Shown here one piece after another: positions 24,301 to 36,358 of a stretch of DNA of 64,000 nucleotides. The DNA is taken from NCBI GenBank assembly GCA_017354895.1, contig CP071496.1, positions 1 to 64,000 on the forward strand, given 5' to 3'. Position numbers and translations under genes: made by a program. Under the pieces are notes generated by a model. It did not search any database, was not told where the DNA came from, and was given only the letters and a program-made list of their open reading frames with translations. Within the stretch, counting starts at the first letter, position 1; the number at the start of each line of letters is the position of its first letter. The DNA is from Podospora comata (lineage: Eukaryota > Ascomycota > Sordariomycetes > Sordariales > Podosporaceae).

Positions 24301-24993
24301 CTCTACATAGACAAGGCAAAGCTGTCAAAGCAGCCCGAGATCCTCCTCGGTGGTAAGTTTCCCCGAAAAGCCGCCCCGTTCGTGACAGGTTTCTAACCTG
24401 TTAAAAAACAGGCTGGTCCTTTGGCGGTGTGCTCGCCTTCGAAGTCTCCCGACAACTTCGCGCCCACCACCCCAACGTCACCGTCAAAGGTGTCATCCTG
24501 ATTGACTCCCCCCTGCCGATCAATCACGACCCTCTTCCTCAACAAGTCATTTTGCACGTTGTAGGCAGCAAAGGACGAGACTCTTCCCTGCGAAAGCAGA
24601 TCCAAGCGCAGTTCTCACGCCATGCCGGCATGTTGGAACGGTACAGTCGGCGGCAACTTGAAGACATCAAGGGCGGAGGCGTGCCCTGCGCCATGCTCTT
24701 CTGCACCAAGACCATGAACACCGAGCGGGCATGCGGGGTAACGTATCCCTGGTTGAGTGATGGTGAGTACCGGTCCAAGGCGGTTGAGAGGTGGGAGACG
24801 GTCGTCGGGAGAAGATTGTTGGCTTTGGACCTGGACTGTAATCACTTTGAGGTTTTTGAGGATGGAAATGTGAGTGATTGTCAACAAATACTTCGTTCTT
24901 TGTCAAGTGAAGAGATGCTGACGATCTGAGTAGATTGCTGAAGTATCAGAGAAGCTGGGGGGCGCATGTGCTTTGTTGGAAGGTCGATCTTGA
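18386..24993 (+). pseudogene. Non-reducing polyketide synthase, one frame break
   Basis: Exons are 18386-18991, 19063-19716, 19770 to about 22050, about 22050-24352, 24412-24869 and 24934-24993, with introns of 71, 53, 59 and 64 bp. The product would be about 2,120 residues. Domain order is: SAT (1 to about 380; Cys in GVCTGVLP, His in VHGYYHGG); KS (about 387-800; Cys in DTACSSS near 558, His in VETHGTGT and GNIGHAEA); MAT (GHSIGE Ser near 1012); PT (His in KAHAVGNTPL, Asp in APAFIDTMLH); ACP1 (GVDSLLF); ACP2 (GIDSLLS); and a thioesterase with GGWSFGG. There is no methyltransferase or reductive domain, so the expected product is an unreduced aromatic acid. All catalytic residues are present, but the frame shifts at about 22041-22056, just after the conserved end of MAT. 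The first frame stops at 22080-22082. No spliceable intron fits there, so this is either a real indel or an assembly error. The last exon is a weaker call; without splicing the gene would stop at 24929. Confidence 0.85.
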
Positions 24994-25514
24994 TTACCTC
25001 CTACCAGCTGGTACCAGGAACAAATTTTGAGAATGATTGTTAAAGAAAGTAACTTGTCAGAGGAAAAAGAAGGGAGTTAGCATCAAGGGTAGCAATTTCA
25101 TATACATAGGCACCTCATATTCAATGTCAGACGAGTATAACCCTGTATGTAAGACTGCACATGGTTTCAAGTCCAACTAGTACAACGTGCAGGCAAACTA
25201 TTAGGTGCGAGAAGCCCGTGCCACTGTATTGCGACTCTTGAGTACCTACACGCGTCTGTAAGCGGATATTCTAGCGATGTGAGGACGTTTGTGTAGCATT
25301 GAGGAGAGGTGACGCGTCAATTTCCGTACCCCGACGGAAATATTACTCTCCAGTCAACCGACTAACATTGCTAAGGTACCTAACCGATGAGTGTTGACAG
25401 CAGGTTCTCGGGCCTGCTGTCAACACCGAGGGCCGAGGGAAGTCCGCGTATAAAGGTGGTGGTGCACAGCGGCTTTCAGATGTCCCATCCTGTCTCGATA
25501 CCATCGCGTTCTCG
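24994..25514. promoter_or_regulatory. Upstream region of the FAD monooxygenase gene
   Basis: About 520 bp between the PKS end and the next start. It contains a TAAGGTACCTAACC word (about 25373) and a perfect 14-bp inverted repeat at 25391-25426, about 90 bp before the ATG. No gene is seen. Confidence 0.5.
25391..25426. promoter_or_regulatory. Perfect 14-bp inverted repeat (hairpin or operator)
   Basis: Arms GTGTTGACAGCAGG (25391-25404) and CCTGCTGTCAACAC (25413-25426) are exact reverse complements around the 8-base spacer TTCTCGGG. It lies about 89 bp upstream of the monooxygenase ATG at 25515, so it may be a dimeric-factor site, or a hairpin in the 5' leader if transcription starts upstream of it. 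Confidence 0.5.
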
Positions 25515-26727
25515 ATGTCTACCCCACATATTGCCATAATTGGCGCCGGCCCATGCGGGCTCACGCTCGCGCAGCTTCTCGAGCGCAAAGGAATCGCAAA
25601 CTACATCGTCTACGAGCGAGATGACAGCCCTAACTCCAATCGTGCGGGGGGCAGCCTAGACATTCATCCCGAAACAGGCCAACGCGCCCTTCGAGAGGCC
25701 GGTTTATTCGACAAGTTCAAGGAGTGTGCGAGGTATGCCGACACTGCCTTTACACTGGGCGACAAAAATGGCAACAGGATATTCCAAATGGGCGAAGGAC
25801 GTGACGCCCCTGAGATCGACCGCGCCGAACTCCGCAAAATTCTGCTCGATGCCGTGCCCGAGGGCAAGATCAGGTGGGGGCATATTCTGAAAGAAGTGAC
25901 GTTTGGAGATGATGGAAGGCCGCGGTTACGCTTTGAAAATGAAACAGTTTTGTCTGGGGTCAGGCTTGTTGTTGGAGCCGATGGGGCATGGAGCAAGGTG
26001 CGGCGGGTGGTAAGAAATCCCAGTCTTCTATCTAGTACCTATATACGACACTGACTACCTTACCTTCGTCGCCTAGATCACGAAAGCTACACCCCAGTTC
26101 GCTGGAAAAGCCTATCTCGAAGGAAGGATTCGCCGTGACAACCCATTCTACAAAACCATGGCTGGGGAATTTGGCCCCGGAATGTACCTGGCCATCGGTG
26201 ACAAAAAGATCACCATCACGCAGAGGCAAGGCGACGGTTCCTACCGCATCTATTTTGGATTCCAAACTCCGGAGCATTTCTTCCGCACGCTCGACCTCCA
26301 AAACGTTGAAGCCATTCGCGAGATGTTGCTTTCTTCCAAGTATTATGGAGATTGGGCAGAGGGAACCAAAGACCTCATCCGCCACGCAACCGACTTCTGG
26401 GCTTGGTCGCTATACACATTGTCGAAAGAGGATCTGAGCTGGAAGTCAGTCTCAGGAGCAACCCTCTGCGGCGACGCTGCTCATGTGACCGTCCCGAATG
26501 GAGAGGGGGTCAATCTCGCAATGGCGGACGCGTTGGAGTTAGCCACCAGCATTGCACAGCACGGGGTCGAAGAACTAAATGAAGCGGTTGCAGAATACGA
26601 GAAAGGCATGCTCGGGCGTGGTGCTGAAACGATTGCTCAGGGGGAGATGATGACTGAAGCTATGTTTGTGGAACGACCAGAGATCTTTGTCCAAAAGTTT
26701 GGCCCGATCATGGGACTGAATAATTGA
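25515..26727 (+). CDS. FAD-dependent monooxygenase, TetX/UbiH type
   Basis: Two exons (25515-26009, 26077-26727) with a 67-bp intron give 381 residues. The N-terminus has the dinucleotide-binding motif GAGPCGLTLA (about 10-19). VVGADGAWSKVR near residue 155 is the DG motif, and CGDAAHVTVPNGEG (about 295-308) is the FAD-ribityl GD motif. These three together define class A flavoprotein hydroxylases, which use NAD(P)H and O2 to hydroxylate or epoxidise a substrate. The length fits the short TetX-like group without a C-terminal extension. It follows the PKS on the same strand. In this cluster it probably hydroxylates the aromatic ring or opens it to a quinone, but the position cannot be told from sequence. 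Confidence 0.9.
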
Positions 26728-28663
<1,936 letters not shown>

Positions 28664-28956
28664 GAAGAAGACCTCCAACACAAAGGACAAGATAACACAA
28701 ATTTACTGGTCTGCATGATTACGCGGGTAGCGGTTGATGCTTCCGACCAAAAAGAGTACATTTTCCAAGAAGTTATTTTGAAGCTTTAACCCAAACGTAC
28801 CCCTGAGCTCCCTGTTCTGTGTTGAAGCCCTGGAAGGCCTTTAAATGCCCGTCGAAGCCAGTGTTGAATGCCTACCTACCCGCCCGGCTCCAGTGTATCA
28901 TGGTTCCCAACCATAACTCCACAACAAATCATAAGGACTAACTACATGTCTATACC

Positions 28957-31524
28957 TTATACCGGGACCAGAAAGCCATCAAAGTACCCCCCGATCTTCT
29001 CCGCCTCATGCGGAAACGCAGTCACCCCAACCCACAGATCAGGTCTGATGACCACCACGCCCCCCTTGGTATGGTTAGCCCCATATGTCGTGTGCGCATC
29101 TTCGTCAGGTTGCCTGTCATCAAACACCACCTTTGCTCCAAGCTTATGCGTTAGATCATCAAGCAGAGCGTCATCGCCTGCCTCAAATGGCATGCGTTTC
29201 ACCACCACCGTCAAGGTAAACCTGTCTTGGCCACCATAACGAGTCCAGAAACCAGTCTTGCTTGACAGCACAGATGACAACTTTGCTATGTTGTTGCGGA
29301 CCTGCTCTCCCCTAAATGAGGAGCCGAAGACCAGGATGTGGAATTTCGGTGGTCCCTCGAACAGGTCGTAGAGATACCCGGTCTGGTTATCAGAAAAACA
29401 GAGACGGGGGTTGGGCGCCCTGACGCCGTTGTTGAGCTTGACCGGGGCCGGTGAAGAGAGGAGGGGGGCGGTTTGGGGAGCAATGGGAGATGTTGCGTAA
29501 GGGCAATCGACACCCAGGAGGAACTGCCCATGAGCTTGGAAGAACTTGGCGAGGAAGTCCAAGGCATCTTCTTGTGTTCGTGGAGGAGAATCTGCTGACG
29601 CAGAAGTAGACTCGACGTGGAGGTGGACTTGCTTGCTGTCGCCGTTGGCGTCACTGCTGTGGCCGTTGGCTCCTTTGGTGTGCCCGTTGGTGTGCCCGTT
29701 GGTTTGGTGGCCGTTTGCCTTGGAGCTTGATCCGAGCGCGTCAAAGTTGCGAAGGTTGGGCACAGGCATGGCTGAACCGGTGACAAAGCGAAGGTATGCT
29801 CCCGAAACCTCAATTACACGAACTGCGTGCTCTCTTCGCTCCAGGCTGTATGTTGGAAGAAGAGCCTGTGGATCAGCAAGGTTTTTGGCGGCGAGACCCA
29901 GCTTCCATGCAAGGTTTGCTGCATCGAGAATGGATGCATTTAGCCCAAATGCACCCATGACGCTGTGGACGTGACTGTTGCATGGTCAATCTTTGTATGG
30001 ATAGGTAGTAGGCACTTGGTAAGAGATTACTCACGCTGCATCACCGACCAGGTGGACGCGGTTGTCATGGGACGAATAAGAACGAGCCACTCGCTCAGAG
30101 ACTGTCAAGTTTTCATGTTGTCAGTCCCGATAGACAGCTAGGGGCAGTTGAGACCAAAACCTACTCTTCCAGATGGCAAACCAACTAAGTGGTGCTGCAA
30201 ACTTCAGCTTGTAAGGGGCAAAAATTCTGTTGGCTTGTTCCAAAACTTCTTCAGGGGTGACGGTCTCAATCTCGACGCGTCCGCCAGCCTCTGCAAATGA
30301 TGCGTCACTTTGCTGCCTTGCAGCTGCGATGGGCCCGGTCTGCGAAACATCCAGCTGGGTGTACAATCTTGGCCAGGCGTTAGCTCAAAGACTTTAACTT
30401 TCCCTCGATTGAATCATAAGAGCGTACCTGATATACCCATCTTCTCTTGGGATAATAACACAGCCTCCATGCTTGGAACTGATTACCGACCTGTTTCTGA
30501 GGTGTCAGCGCCCATCACGATGCACATACTAGGAGCCAACAACAAGGCATACCCGAATACCCAGGCGTGGGGGTAGTCAGTTTCAAAAACACAGTCCATA
30601 ATACCCCAGTAAATATCTGTGCTGACACCATCAAACGGAATGCTCAAGCTCTTCCGGATGGAACTCGCAGCACCATCGCTTCCAACCAAGTATTTTGCGC
30701 GCACAATGTCCTCCTGTCCTGTCCGCTCATTCTTGACGGTAGCTCTGACCGGATATTCGCCTTGGACGTCTACCGTGTACTTGGACAGGATTCGTTCTCG
30801 CTCGACCAAGGACTTATGCCTGGCCAAGTCCCGGATAAAGATTCGTTCGATCTGACCCTGCGTGATGATATGCAATCCTCGATAGCGCGAATCACACTGA
30901 TGAGAACGGTTGAACAGTAGCTTCTTGCCATCAAGATAGATGGCTGTTCGTTCAATCAGTGGTCCTTCCTCGGCAATCTCGGAGGCAAGCCCCCAAGTAG
31001 CTACTGTCTCCAGAAAGCGTGGTTGGACACCATCGGCGCGTCCGGCGATCAAGGGGGTAGGTGCTTTGTCTGAGGTGGTGTTAGAAAGACTTGATGCACA
31101 AGCACGCCATGTAGAACTAACCGATGATGCGGAACGAGACTCCTTGTCTTGCTAGACTGAGTGCCACCTCTAGTCCGCTGGGGCCAGCTTCGTCGCTGTT
31201 AGTTACCTGTTTTTGTGATACGGTGTTGGTGTGGAAAGGCTTACCGCCGACAATGAGGACATCGACCTCGTCTGACGGTTTCCACCAGTCAGGCGTTCCA
31301 TGGGGGTTGTTAGTCCCGTCAAACAAAGTGGGCCATGTTCGAATGACATTGATTCCGACCCGGTTGTGTGCTGTGGAAGTCAAAAGCTCCTTGGATGGCG
31401 GCGTGACAAATGAGTGAGAATCATCATCCTGTTCGTCGTTCTTCCAGACCCACGGTGTTGCAGATGCGTGAATGGGCTTCTTGAACCCGTTTTCCCAGGT
31501 GTGAGGTGGAAGTGCGCGAGCCAT
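28957..31524 (-). CDS. Phenol-hydroxylase-type FAD monooxygenase
   Basis: Seven exons (31524-31245, 31187-31122, 31069-30553, 30478-30428, 30367-30165, 30101-30035, 29974-28957) with introns of 52-74 bp join in frame to 733 residues. The FAD motif IVGAGPSGLEVAL (about 92-104) is split by intron 1. YLVGSDGAASSIRKSL is the DG motif and HLVGDAAHVHSV, split by intron 6, is the GD motif. The C-terminal part is the thioredoxin-like dimerisation domain of phenol 2-monooxygenases. Such enzymes ortho-hydroxylate phenols with NADPH and O2 in the cytosol. Between the two domains lies a low-complexity linker with repeated Asn-Gly-His/Thr words (about 480-510), absent from the family core. It shares a short divergent promoter with the O-methyltransferase gene, which suggests paired action: hydroxylation, then methylation. 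Confidence 0.9.
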
Positions 31525-31627
31525 TGTGTCGATCTTGGCAGGATAAAATGATGTGAGTAGAGGTTCAGCGAGGCACGAGTGCTAGGTAGGTATTGACAAT
31601 AAAACTTCTTATTTCACATACATCTGA

Positions 31628-31635
31628 TTCCGGTC
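31628..31635 (-). promoter_or_regulatory. Candidate pathway-regulator site GACCGGAA, copy 3
   Basis: Exact match on the minus strand (plus strand TTCCGGTC). Confidence 0.4.
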
Positions 31636-31688
31636 ACTTCGGGGCTGGATCGGCCCGTTGACGATCGGCAAAGGTCCGGGTGCACCAA

Positions 31689-31696
31689 CTCCGGTC
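31689..31696 (-). promoter_or_regulatory. Candidate pathway-regulator site GACCGGAG, copy 4
   Basis: Exact match on the minus strand (plus strand CTCCGGTC). Confidence 0.4.
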
Positions 31697-31715
31697 CTCG
31701 CCGTTGACCCCCATG

Positions 31716-31723
31716 GACCGGAA
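31716..31723 (+). promoter_or_regulatory. Candidate pathway-regulator site GACCGGAA, copy 5
   Basis: Exact match on the plus strand. Copies 4 and 5 face each other 19 bp apart. Confidence 0.4.
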
Positions 31724-31883
31724 TGCTTGGCTTTGTAAAATCCGACAAGTCAGGACCGAGTGCCGACACGGGAATCGTCATGATGGTATCTGTGTTCAAG
31801 TTTAAATAAAGACTGGTTCTGAGCCCTACCCCTTCCCTTTGATCTTGAACAATTTCGATTCAGACTCGTTCACAACTTCCATC

Positions 31884-33638
31884 ATGGCGATCACGCAAGC
31901 AAACATTGACCCCACCTCTCAAACCCTCTTGGAATTGTCTTCCCTGATCCAGAAGACAGTTAATTCTTATATCTCCCATCGCCAGTCCACCATCGTTTCC
32001 TCCACCACCGAAGATGGTCTTGGTATCCCTTCGCGCCCCCTGTTTGATGCTCAACGGACACTCTTGGCGGCGGCAGGAAAACTCACGGAGCTTGTTTCCA
32101 GTCCTCAGACACGTCTGATTGAGGTTGCTAATCAGTACTTCGAGGCACGGGCTCTGCACGTTGTCGCCGACAAGCGCATCCCCGATATCCTGGCCAAGCG
32201 CGAGAAAGGCGTTTCCGTCACCGAGTTGAGCCAAGAGGTGGGCATCGAGGCGCGAAAGTTGTCCAGACTCCTTCGCTGTCTCTGCTCCATCCACATTTTC
32301 AACGAAATCGAGGAAGATGTTTTTGCCAATAATGATATCTCCCGAGCTCTGGTTGGGAACGAGCCCCTCAGGGCTTACATTATGCTCTTGTAAGTGATGC
32401 GCTGCCTTTCATCTGCAACTGCTGACTAACACGACCGCAACAAGTGGCTTGGACTTGTATACTGCTTCCGACCACCTGCCTCGCTATCTTTCGGACCCCG
32501 AAAAAGGCCCTTCGTACGCGGTTGAGGTCACCCCGTGGCAGGATGCTGTTAACACCGACAAGCCCCGTTGGGACTGGCTTGAGGAGAAAGCCAAGGCTGG
32601 TGATCTCAAAGCCCTCTGTGAGAACGGAACCAACGGTGCCACCAGCTCTTATCCCGGCTCTTTCGGCAACACTCTGCAAGAAGGCCTCACCTCTGTTGCC
32701 GCCAGTGGTAAGACAAATGGTGAAGCAGCCAATACTTTGGTGGCGAGACCAGAGCATGCCATTTTCGGGCTGGCCATGCTGGGTGGTGGCAGAGTCTATG
32801 GCAAGGCTCACCTGTTTGGTAAGATGAGCATAATCATGTCAAATTTACAGTCAAGTCAGCCAAAACTAACCTTTTGTGTTAGATTTCCCTTGGGGTGAAC
32901 TGGGCGACGCCACTGTTGTCGACGTCGGCGGTGGAGTTGGTACGTGCACTCCTCAACCCCCTGGCCCCTTTCGAGGCCCATCTCTCGCAATCAAGGCAGC
33001 TAACATGAAAGTCAAACAGGCTCTTTCAGTATGGAGCTTTCTCGCCTTTACCCGAACCTCAACTTCGTTGTCCAAGACCGCGCTCCAGTCCTTCAGCAAG
33101 CCGAAACTGAGGTCTGGCCAAAGGAGCACCCCAAAGCTTTGCAATCGGGCAAGGTCAAGTTCTGGCCTCACAACATGTTTGAGCCCAACCCAGTGAAGGG
33201 GGCAGATGTGTATTGGCTGCGGTACATCATGCACGATTGGTCCGATGATTATTGCGTGCAGATCTTGAGTGCTATCAAGCCGGCTATGGGACCGCACAGC
33301 CGAATTCTCATCTGGTGAGATTTTCATCTTGAAACATCAGTAGTTAAAAGGTATAGCAGCTAATGTCTGGTAACAGCGATCAAGTAATGAATACCACTTT
33401 TGGCTCGGCCGAGATCGAACCAGCGCCGGCACCCTTGCCGGCCAACTGGGGGTATTACACACGGTACTCCCACCAGCGCGATTTGGCCATGTTGTCAATC
33501 ATCAATGGCATCGAGAGAAAGCCAGCTGAGTTCAAGGACATTATCGAGCGCGCTGGTCTCAAACTGCGCAAGATTTGGGATTGTAGAAGCCAGGTTGGTT
33601 TGGTTGAGGTGGTGTTGCCTGATTCGCAGCTTGCATAA
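31884..33638 (+). CDS. SAM-dependent O-methyltransferase
   Basis: Five exons (31884-32389, 32445-32818, 32883-32939, 33020-33314, 33377-33638) with introns of 55-80 bp give 497 residues. The N-terminal half is an all-helical dimerisation region with a winged-helix-like segment. VVDVGGGVG, cut by intron 3, is SAM motif I. LRYIMHDWSDD carries the catalytic His-Asp pair of the plant-type O-methyltransferase family (Methyltransf_2). The family methylates phenolic hydroxyls. The ATG at 31884 in CATCATGGCG is preferred to in-frame upstream codons, none of which is ATG. Its partner is probably the divergent hydroxylase. Length is somewhat above the usual 400-480 because of a loop before motif I that contains repeated Asn-Gly words. 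Confidence 0.92.
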
Positions 33639-34209
33639 ATGGTCTCCCTCTCATTGTAAAGTCTTTTAGTCGTTGGGTTCAGGATTTGTAGAGGAAGATG
33701 GCAACTCATAAGGGATGGAATATGCGTTGGATGAAACCAAGGATTTCACATCTTGAGATGAGCCGGTATTTGCGCAATATTGATCAGAATGGACTCGCAT
33801 TATGAACCTCGGACTGGTTTGATTTCAGGCTCCAACGCGACATGTCAACACGCAGCCCCGCTTGTGCTCCGAATGGAGTAACAAATCGATTTGCGGTTCA
33901 ATCGAAATCCGAGGCTAAGGTGATCCTACAAGCCGAAACAACAAGCACTTCATCCTCCAACGGGCAATCCACAATCCGATGGTGTGGCTGCTTGATGAAC
34001 AAGGAAGATCTGTTTGGTGTTGGTATCTCTGTGGGATATTGCCTATCTGTAGTGATAGTGGTCAGATTTCTGGTGTATTCTTCAGACGACAGCAGCTATA
34101 AAACTCTCTCCAACTCCCTCCATTTACCGTAAAAAAGGATCAGTCTGAGCACCACACTTTTCCAACATCATCTCACATTACACTCTCCCTTGAAGTTCTC
34201 AGTACCATC
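33639..34209. promoter_or_regulatory. Upstream region of the serine hydrolase gene
   Basis: About 570 bp without a recognisable gene; the short frame at 33842-34132 has no family features. A TATA-like CTATAAAAC lies near 34096, about 115 bp before the ATG. Confidence 0.4.
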
Positions 34210-36077
34210 ATGGTCAAAACTACAAGCATTCTGTCCCTTATTGTGGTCGCCGCCTTTCGGCTCCCGGGGGCTGACGGTAAGCCCTGCCCTCCTTTGGGCG
34301 CGGTTCTACCCCCCCCAAGGCGACCTAGCAAAGATTCAGTCGTCGCGGAAGCCGTCAAGAGTCTTGAAGCTGTATTCGCGAGCATGACATCCCGTTACAA
34401 CGCATCAGCTGTCTCCATCGGTGTTCGATCAATTCACGAAGATGTTCCGTTGGTCGACCTTCATTACACACCGCCGATCAAGAACAAGAATGGCACAGAA
34501 GAGGTTACGGCTGACACTGTCTATCGTATTGGCAGTTGTACCAAGCTCTTCACGGTCCTTTCTCTGCTCCAGCAGACCAAGATCCGGTGGGACGAACCCG
34601 TTACGAGATACCTTCCTGAGCTTGAAGAGAATCAAGTCTATGGAACAGAGATTGAGGCAGTACAGTGGCAACATGTTACTATTGGTGCATTAGCATCTCA
34701 TGTTTCGGGAATTGGAAGGGACCTTGCTTTTGATCTGGCAAACTTTCCTTCCTTTCCCGCTGAGAAGATGGGGCTTCCGCCATTACAAGAGAAAACGAGT
34801 GCGCGGCACTGCTCTGGGCTGGGGAACACGACAGCCTGTGAAGAAGAGGGTGAGAGGCTTTCTGGTGGGCGGATGTATTGCGAGTGCTAATAACCAGCCA
34901 CCTAGACGTCCTCAAGAACATGCCGCGCCGGCATCCCCAGTACGCCCCTTACACCGCACCGCTGTACTCCAACGTTGGGATCACATTGCTTGGACTCGTT
35001 GTCGAGAAAGCCACAGGCCAAAGCCTGGATCAACTTCTCAGAGAAAAGATTCTTCTTCCAGCAGGCATGGAAAAGACGTCTCTGAACGAGCCACCAGCTC
35101 CAGACAAGGAGGGGTTTATCCCAGCTGATGACCCAACCTGGTTCACCAAGACCGGCACTTTTGCGTCGTACGTTCTCTTCTCCTCTTCCGCTTTTCATCC
35201 CGAGGGGACGTTTCATTGTCTAAACTGATAAAATTCATCTAGATCTGGCGGCATGTACTCTTCCACCCGCGACATGCTGTCATTCGGCGCGGCGATCCTC
35301 TCCAACAGACTCTTGTCCCCCCTCGCCACGCGAAAGTGGCTGTCTCCAACCACCTTCACATCCTCTCGCGGCCATGTGCTGGGAGCGCCATGGGAAATCC
35401 AGCGTGCCGACCGACTCGTGCCAGATGGAAGAGTTGTAGACATCTATACCAAGGCTGGTGATCTTGGACTATACCACACCATGTTCGCTCTTGTTCCAGA
35501 CTACGATATTGTCGTCAACGTTATGACTGCTGGCAAAGAGGTCACCGATGAATTCTTTGTTCAGTCGCATGTCATCTCACAGACGCTGAAGGCAATTATC
35601 CCGGCGCTAGACGCGGTCACAAAGCAAGAGGCTAAGAAAAACCTTGCGGGTATCTACCAGGACAAGGAGAGTGATTCTGTGGTGGAGTTGGAAGTCGATG
35701 ATGGTCCAGGTCTGGCGATCAAAGAGTGGACGGTGAAGGGCTTCAATGTATTGGGAAACTTTACTTTCTACAATATTGCCGCCAGTGGGAGAACGCTGCC
35801 TGGGATCGCGAGGTTGTATCCTTCGAGTCTCAAGGCGGGTAGCCAAAAGTCGTGGAGAATGGTGTTTGATCAGGTAGATGATGAGAGAGGTGAGCCCTTT
35901 GATGAGGAAGCTGTTTACCCTGACGCCCGGTGCGTGAATTGGGGTACCATGGATAGGTTTACTTATGACTTTGCGGGGTTGGAGGAATTTGTCATGACGG
36001 TTGGGAAAGATGGTGCGGCAAAATCGCTGAGTCCGGTGGGCTTCGGGGTTTCACTCGCCAAACAGGGGTACATGTAA
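34210..36077 (+). CDS. Secreted beta-lactamase-like serine hydrolase
   Basis: Three exons (34210-34849, 34906-35167, 35243-36077; introns of 56 and 75 bp) give 578 residues. The N-terminus looks like a signal peptide (hydrophobic residues 6-19, cleavage near 20-24). RIGSCTKLF near residue 110 is the SxxK nucleophile/base motif. PLYSNVGI near 240 is the YxN motif of class C beta-lactamases and penicillin-binding-like esterases. The family includes esterases, transesterases and peptidases. A beta-sheet-rich extension of about 180 residues follows the catalytic domain, as in fungal beta-lactamase/transpeptidase-like proteins. It borders the cluster on the right. A role in hydrolysing or transferring an ester of the product outside the cell is possible but unproven. 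Confidence 0.88.
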
Positions 36078-36358
36078 ACCATTTCATTATCAGAGGTTTT
36101 CACAACTGAGCGGTCAACAGGGTAGCGTAATGTCTAATTTAATGTTTCAGTCCATGACATCTTTCTCCTTCAACAAATAAGATTCATTCAGCGCTGCGCA
36201 ACTATGAATAAACATTAGGTACATAGGTAGCTACCTGGCAAAAGAAAGAAAAAATGAATGTGATGGTAGGAATCCTGCGGGCATATAGCAACTGGCCAAG
36301 ATCAGTAGCATTCAAACACGTGACAGCGCAGAAGTGTCATGTCCAATCCTGTTGTTGT
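36078..36358. other. Intergenic, convergent gene ends
   Basis: A short convergent spacer. It contains TTAGGTACATAGGTAGCTACC (about 36216-36236), another member of the TAGGTACC word family. Confidence 0.4.

Larger units (their letters stand above)
31525..31883. promoter_or_regulatory. Divergent promoter, hydroxylase and methyltransferase
   Basis: Only 359 bp separate the two start codons. It contains three exact GACCGGA(A/G) sites on either strand (31628-31635, 31689-31696, 31716-31723) and the near matches GGTCCGG (about 31674) and GACCGAG (about 31753). This density suggests a shared activator for both genes. Confidence 0.6.

Noticed and set aside
31839-31883. Upstream extension of the O-methyltransferase start
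   Set aside because: The extra codons contain no ATG; ATG 31884 has good context and places the fold correctly.
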